Source of the DNA: Fen-1231 sp035286465
GTDB lineage: Bacteria > Gemmatimonadota > Gemmatimonadetes > Gemmatimonadales > Gemmatimonadaceae
NCBI GenBank assembly: GCA_035286465.1
Contig: DATEDF010000089.1
Coordinates: 1 to 64,000, forward strand
DNA: 64,000 nt
Direction: 5' to 3'
In this document: positions 61,656-64,000 of the stretch, piece after piece
Position numbering within the stretch: position 1 is the first letter of the stretch
Layout of the letters: each line of letters begins with the position of its first letter
Program-made: the position numbers and the translations under genes
The notes under the pieces: generated by a model
Database searches by the model: none
The model's input: only the letters and a program-made list of their open reading frames with translations
Told to the model about the DNA's origin: nothing

Positions 61656-61883
61656 GTGCCAAGAATCGCGTCCGCGAAGAAGAACATGCGCAAGTCCCGC
61701 GCCGCCGCCGTGCGCAACCGTGCGCAGCGCGCCGCGTTGCGAACCGCCCTGAAGCGGGCGAGAACACCGAATGCCTCGCCGGCGGAGAAGAAGGCCGCGG
61801 CGAGTCTCCTGGACCGCGCCGCGCGGAAAGGGCTGATCCACCGCAACGCCGCAGCGCGCCACAAGTCGCGGATCGCGCGCTAG
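61656..61883 (+). CDS. rpsT: Small ribosomal subunit protein bS20
   Basis: The 75-aa, strongly basic protein begins MPRIASAKKNMRKSRAAAVR and ends ARKGLIHRNAAARHKSRIAR, the bS20 pattern, though shorter than the E. coli protein (87). The start is GTG. Just after the stop, GGCGCGC/GCGCGCC (about 61883-61906) could form a terminator stem without a U tract. Confidence 0.95.
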   Translation: MPRIASAKKNMRKSRAAAVRNRAQRAALRTALKRARTPNASPAEKKAAASLLDRAARKGLIHRNAAARHKSRIAR

Positions 61884-61955
61884 GCGCGCGACGCAGTTTG
61901 CGCGCCGATTGCGCGGCGCGCGGCGTACCCCAGCGCGAAGTGGCCGACGAACACG

Positions 61956-62987
61956 TCAGAACGCCGCGAGCTCGCCGCCGCAGCGCTCGCAGTACCACTC
62001 GGTCGGGAAGTTGAGGGTGCCGCACTCCTGGCACTTGAGCGAACGCACCGCCTCGGACGTGCGCGGCGTGGGCGGGCCGAGCACGCTGGACACGTGCTCC
62101 TCCTCCGGCTCGGGCGCTTCCCGCGCGTGGGGCTCCGGCTCGGGGATGGGCGGTTCCGGCACCGGGAAGGACTCGCGCGCGCGCGCGGCCGTCGCGCCGG
62201 AGGCGCGGCCCGCCGCGGCACCTGACGCGCGCCCCGCGCCGGAGGGGCGCGGCGCCGGTTCGGCTGGCGCCGGCGGGGGCTCGGGCGGCGACGACGGCTC
62301 CGTGATGGCCCGGTGCCCGCCGGCGCCGGTGTAGGGCGTGGTGCGGCCAAGCACGGAGCGCAGAAACTCGAGCTCGTCCACTTCACCCTTCTTCTCGGTC
62401 GGCGCGGCGGGCTCGGATGGCCGCGCGACGGCGGCCGAGTCGCGCAACGCGGGCGCTTCGCTGACTTTGCCCGTGGACGGAAGCGGCGGCTCGGGCGGTG
62501 GCGCCCTGCGCGGGGGTGGTGCGGGCGCCGAGGGGGCCGCGGGAGGCACGGGCGCCGCCGCCTCGGAGAGGAGCGCGCGCAGAGCCGCCAGCTCGCGCTG
62601 CACCGTTTCCTTCTCGCCCGTCAGCTCGGCGATCGCGGCGTCGAGCTTGTTCCGCAACTTGTCCCACTCTTTCTCGGTGTACTCGCCGACGGTGGCGCGC
62701 AGCTGTGCCTCGGCGCGTTCGTCCGTCTTCTCGCCGATCTGCCGCTCCTGCGTCGCGAGCGACGCCTCGAGCTCGGCGGCCAGCTTCTGCACCGTCCCCG
62801 ATTCCGACGAGAGCTTCTGCTGCGCCTCGGAGAGCCGCGCCACGTAGTCGCCGTGCACCTTGGTGTAGACGTGCGCGGGCGTGCTCTCCTTGCGCGCCTC
62901 GAGCTGCGCAATCCACTGCTCGTACTTGCGCCGCTCCGCGAGGAGTGCCTGGACGTCCTGGATCTGCTTGGTCGGCGAATCGGTCAT
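61956..62987 (-). CDS. Coiled-coil protein with C-terminal zinc ribbon, function unknown
   Basis: The 343-aa protein has an N-terminal coiled coil of about 140 residues (TKQIQDVQALLAERRKYEQW onward) and a long Pro/Ala/Glu-rich disordered stretch. It ends in a zinc ribbon with CQECGTLN and YCERCGGELAAF (two CxxC pairs). I recognise no full-length family. It starts inside the aldolase stop (ATGA). The disordered linker probably tethers the ribbon at a distance. Confidence 0.8.
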   Translation of the reverse strand: MTDSPTKQIQDVQALLAERRKYEQWIAQLEARKESTPAHVYTKVHGDYVARLSEAQQKLSSESGTVQKLAAELEASLATQERQIGEKTDERAEAQLRATVGEYTEKEWDKLRNKLDAAIAELTGEKETVQRELAALRALLSEAAAPVPPAAPSAPAPPPRRAPPPEPPLPSTGKVSEAPALRDSAAVARPSEPAAPTEKKGEVDELEFLRSVLGRTTPYTGAGGHRAITEPSSPPEPPPAPAEPAPRPSGAGRASGAAAGRASGATAARARESFPVPEPPIPEPEPHAREAPEPEEEHVSSVLGPPTPRTSEAVRSLKCQECGTLNFPTEWYCERCGGELAAF

Positions 62988-63712
62988 CGAACCCCTTTCC
63001 CCTTCCCGGGCCGGGCCGCGCGCGGCCCGCCCCTACCGGCAATTATCGCACGATCGGCCGCCGCACGCTCAACTTCCAGCGCGCCCAGCGCTTCGGCCGT
63101 GAGCCGCGTCACGCGCCCGGCCCGCCGCGCGGCGAGCAGGATGCGCGCCCCGTGCTCGAGGCTCTCCATCCGCTGGTGGGCGGCCTCGAGCGTCCGCCCG
63201 ACCGTCACCGCCCCGTGGTTGGCGAGCAGCGCCGCGTCGTGGGTCTCGAGCACCCGCGCCACGCGCTCGGCCAGCGCCCGCGAGCCCGGCATCGCGTACG
63301 GCACCAGCGGGACGCGCCCGACCGTGTACGCCATTTCCGCCAGCGCGCCGTGGTCGAGCGCTTCGTGCGCCACGGCGAACCCCGTGGCCGCCGGCGGATG
63401 CGCGTGCACGACCGCGCGCACGTCAGGCCGCGCACGATACGTCGCGAGATGCAGGAGGATCTCGCTCGACGGCGGACGCGCGCCGCCCGACCGCCGCACG
63501 GGAGCGCCGTCGAGCGCGACTTCGACGAGGTCGCGCTCGCGCACGTCGGCCTTCGACATTCCCGATGGCGTGACGAGCACCCGGTCGAGCCCGACACGCA
63601 CGGACACGTTGCCGTCGCGGCCGGCGACCAGCGCACGCTCGTACAGCCGCCGGCAGACGAGCACGATCCCGCGCCGTGCGCGGGCCCGAGGCGGGAACGG
63701 CCCCCTCGCCAC
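62984..63712 (-). CDS. Class II aldolase/adducin family protein
   Basis: The 242-aa protein has the fold of FucA-type aldolases. Motifs are YERALVAGRDGNVSVRV, LVTPSGMSKADVRERDLVEV, SSEILLHLATYRARPDVRAV (catalytic Glu), VVHAHPPAATGFA (zinc His pair) and NHGAVTVGRTLEAAHQRMES (third His). It probably splits or epimerises a sugar phosphate; the substrate is not evident. The GTG at 63712 lies 1 bp after the dihydroorotase stop; an earlier in-frame ATG at 63868 lies wholly inside that gene and is rejected. Confidence 0.88.
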   Translation of the reverse strand: MARGPFPPRARARRGIVLVCRRLYERALVAGRDGNVSVRVGLDRVLVTPSGMSKADVRERDLVEVALDGAPVRRSGGARPPSSEILLHLATYRARPDVRAVVHAHPPAATGFAVAHEALDHGALAEMAYTVGRVPLVPYAMPGSRALAERVARVLETHDAALLANHGAVTVGRTLEAAHQRMESLEHGARILLAARRAGRVTRLTAEALGALEVERAAADRAIIAGRGGPRAARPGKGKGVR

Positions 63713-63713
63713 C

Positions 63714-64000
63714 CTACCCCGTCGGCTGGTGGACGATCCGGCCGTCCACGATGGTGCACGCCACCCAGCCCGTGAGCGTGCGTCCGCCATACGGGGTGTT
63801 GCGCCCTTTCGTGTGGAAGCGCGCGGGATCCACCGTCCATTCGCGCGCGGGGTCGAAGACGGTGACATCGGCGTGCGCGCCGCGGCGCAGCGTGCCGCCC
63901 GGAAGATGGAAGACGTTGGCCGGCGCGCACGACATCTTCTCGACCAGCGTGGCGAGCGAGATCAGCCCCGGCTTCACGAGCCAGGTGAGGTTGACGGCGA
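63714..64000 (-). CDS. pyrC: Dihydroorotase, C-terminal part (partial)
   Basis: The last about 95 residues of an amidohydrolase enter from the right edge. LVEKMSCAPANVFHLPGGTL, HADVTVFDPAREWTVDPARF and FHTKGRNTPYGGRTLTGWV are typical of class I dihydroorotase C-termini (pyrimidine synthesis). The 5' part with the metal ligands is outside the window, so related dihydropyrimidinase-type enzymes are not excluded. Confidence 0.85.
   Translation of the reverse strand, partial: AVNLTWLVKPGLISLATLVEKMSCAPANVFHLPGGTLRRGAHADVTVFDPAREWTVDPARFHTKGRNTPYGGRTLTGWVACTIVDGRIVHQPTG

Overview
The window is a very G+C-rich, densely packed bacterial chromosome segment. The gene content points to a diderm: LpxH, an LptE-like lipoprotein, RfaE2, BamD/Sec-type envelope biogenesis genes. 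It also carries BshA (bacillithiol), a CIRCE-controlled groESL, a Bat operon and a Bacteroidetes-type GlmU-like protein. This mixture, with many 4-base ATGA/GTGA gene overlaps and GTG/TTG starts, fits Gemmatimonadota or a close relative best. That is an inference from gene content; I could not run a 16S comparison.

Layout. 1-3606 (minus): the 5' end of a 23S gene, a spacer without tRNA genes, a complete 16S gene, its leader (promoter, boxA, processing stem), then a tRNA-Pro/Arg/Lys cluster with its own promoter and terminator. 3646-6193 (minus): thioesterase, LptE-like, small membrane protein, RfaE2, RdgB. 6231-6998 (plus): LpxH. 7005-7743 (minus): a hypothetical protein and tRNA-Sec. 7963-12823 (plus): membrane-anchored OtsA, OtsB and a GH15 hydrolase (trehalose cluster). 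12872-19321 (minus): NhaD, SelD, RidA, TatD, SecF, SecD. 19432-26628 (minus): the rimP-nusA-ylxQ-infB-rbfA-truB-ribF translation operon, with a leader terminator. 26802-28804 (minus): PgeF and a Cys-to-Asp MurA. 28993-29913 (plus): zinc-dependent phospholipase C-like protein. 29883-38439 (minus): GatCAB, UvrD/PcrA, a histidine kinase, SerS and a lipoprotein. 38555-42453 (plus): Roadblock protein, response regulator, ManC, GlmU-like, WalJ-like. 42597-44563 (minus): groESL. 44779-61438 (minus): a long run of nearly continuously overlapping genes, M50 protease-scpA-scpB-rluB-moxR-DUF58-hyp-batA-batB/C-batD/E-mutL-miaA-bshA-uppP-birA-coaX. 61656-61883 (plus): rpsT. 61956-64000 (minus): zinc-ribbon protein, class II aldolase and the 3' end of a dihydroorotase gene.

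How it fits together. Most genes are housekeeping: translation, secretion, cell-wall and LPS synthesis, chromosome condensation and repair. tRNA-Sec plus SelD show that the organism has at least part of a selenocysteine pathway. The points most worth a second look are the OtsA fused to a two-TM sensor-like module, tatD with no canonical start lying in frame behind the secF TGA, the intrinsic terminator in the rimP-nusA leader, MurA with Asp at the fosfomycin-target Cys, the fused Bat proteins, the terminator-like hairpin at the rRNA start site, and two intergenic arrays of 7-bp repeats.
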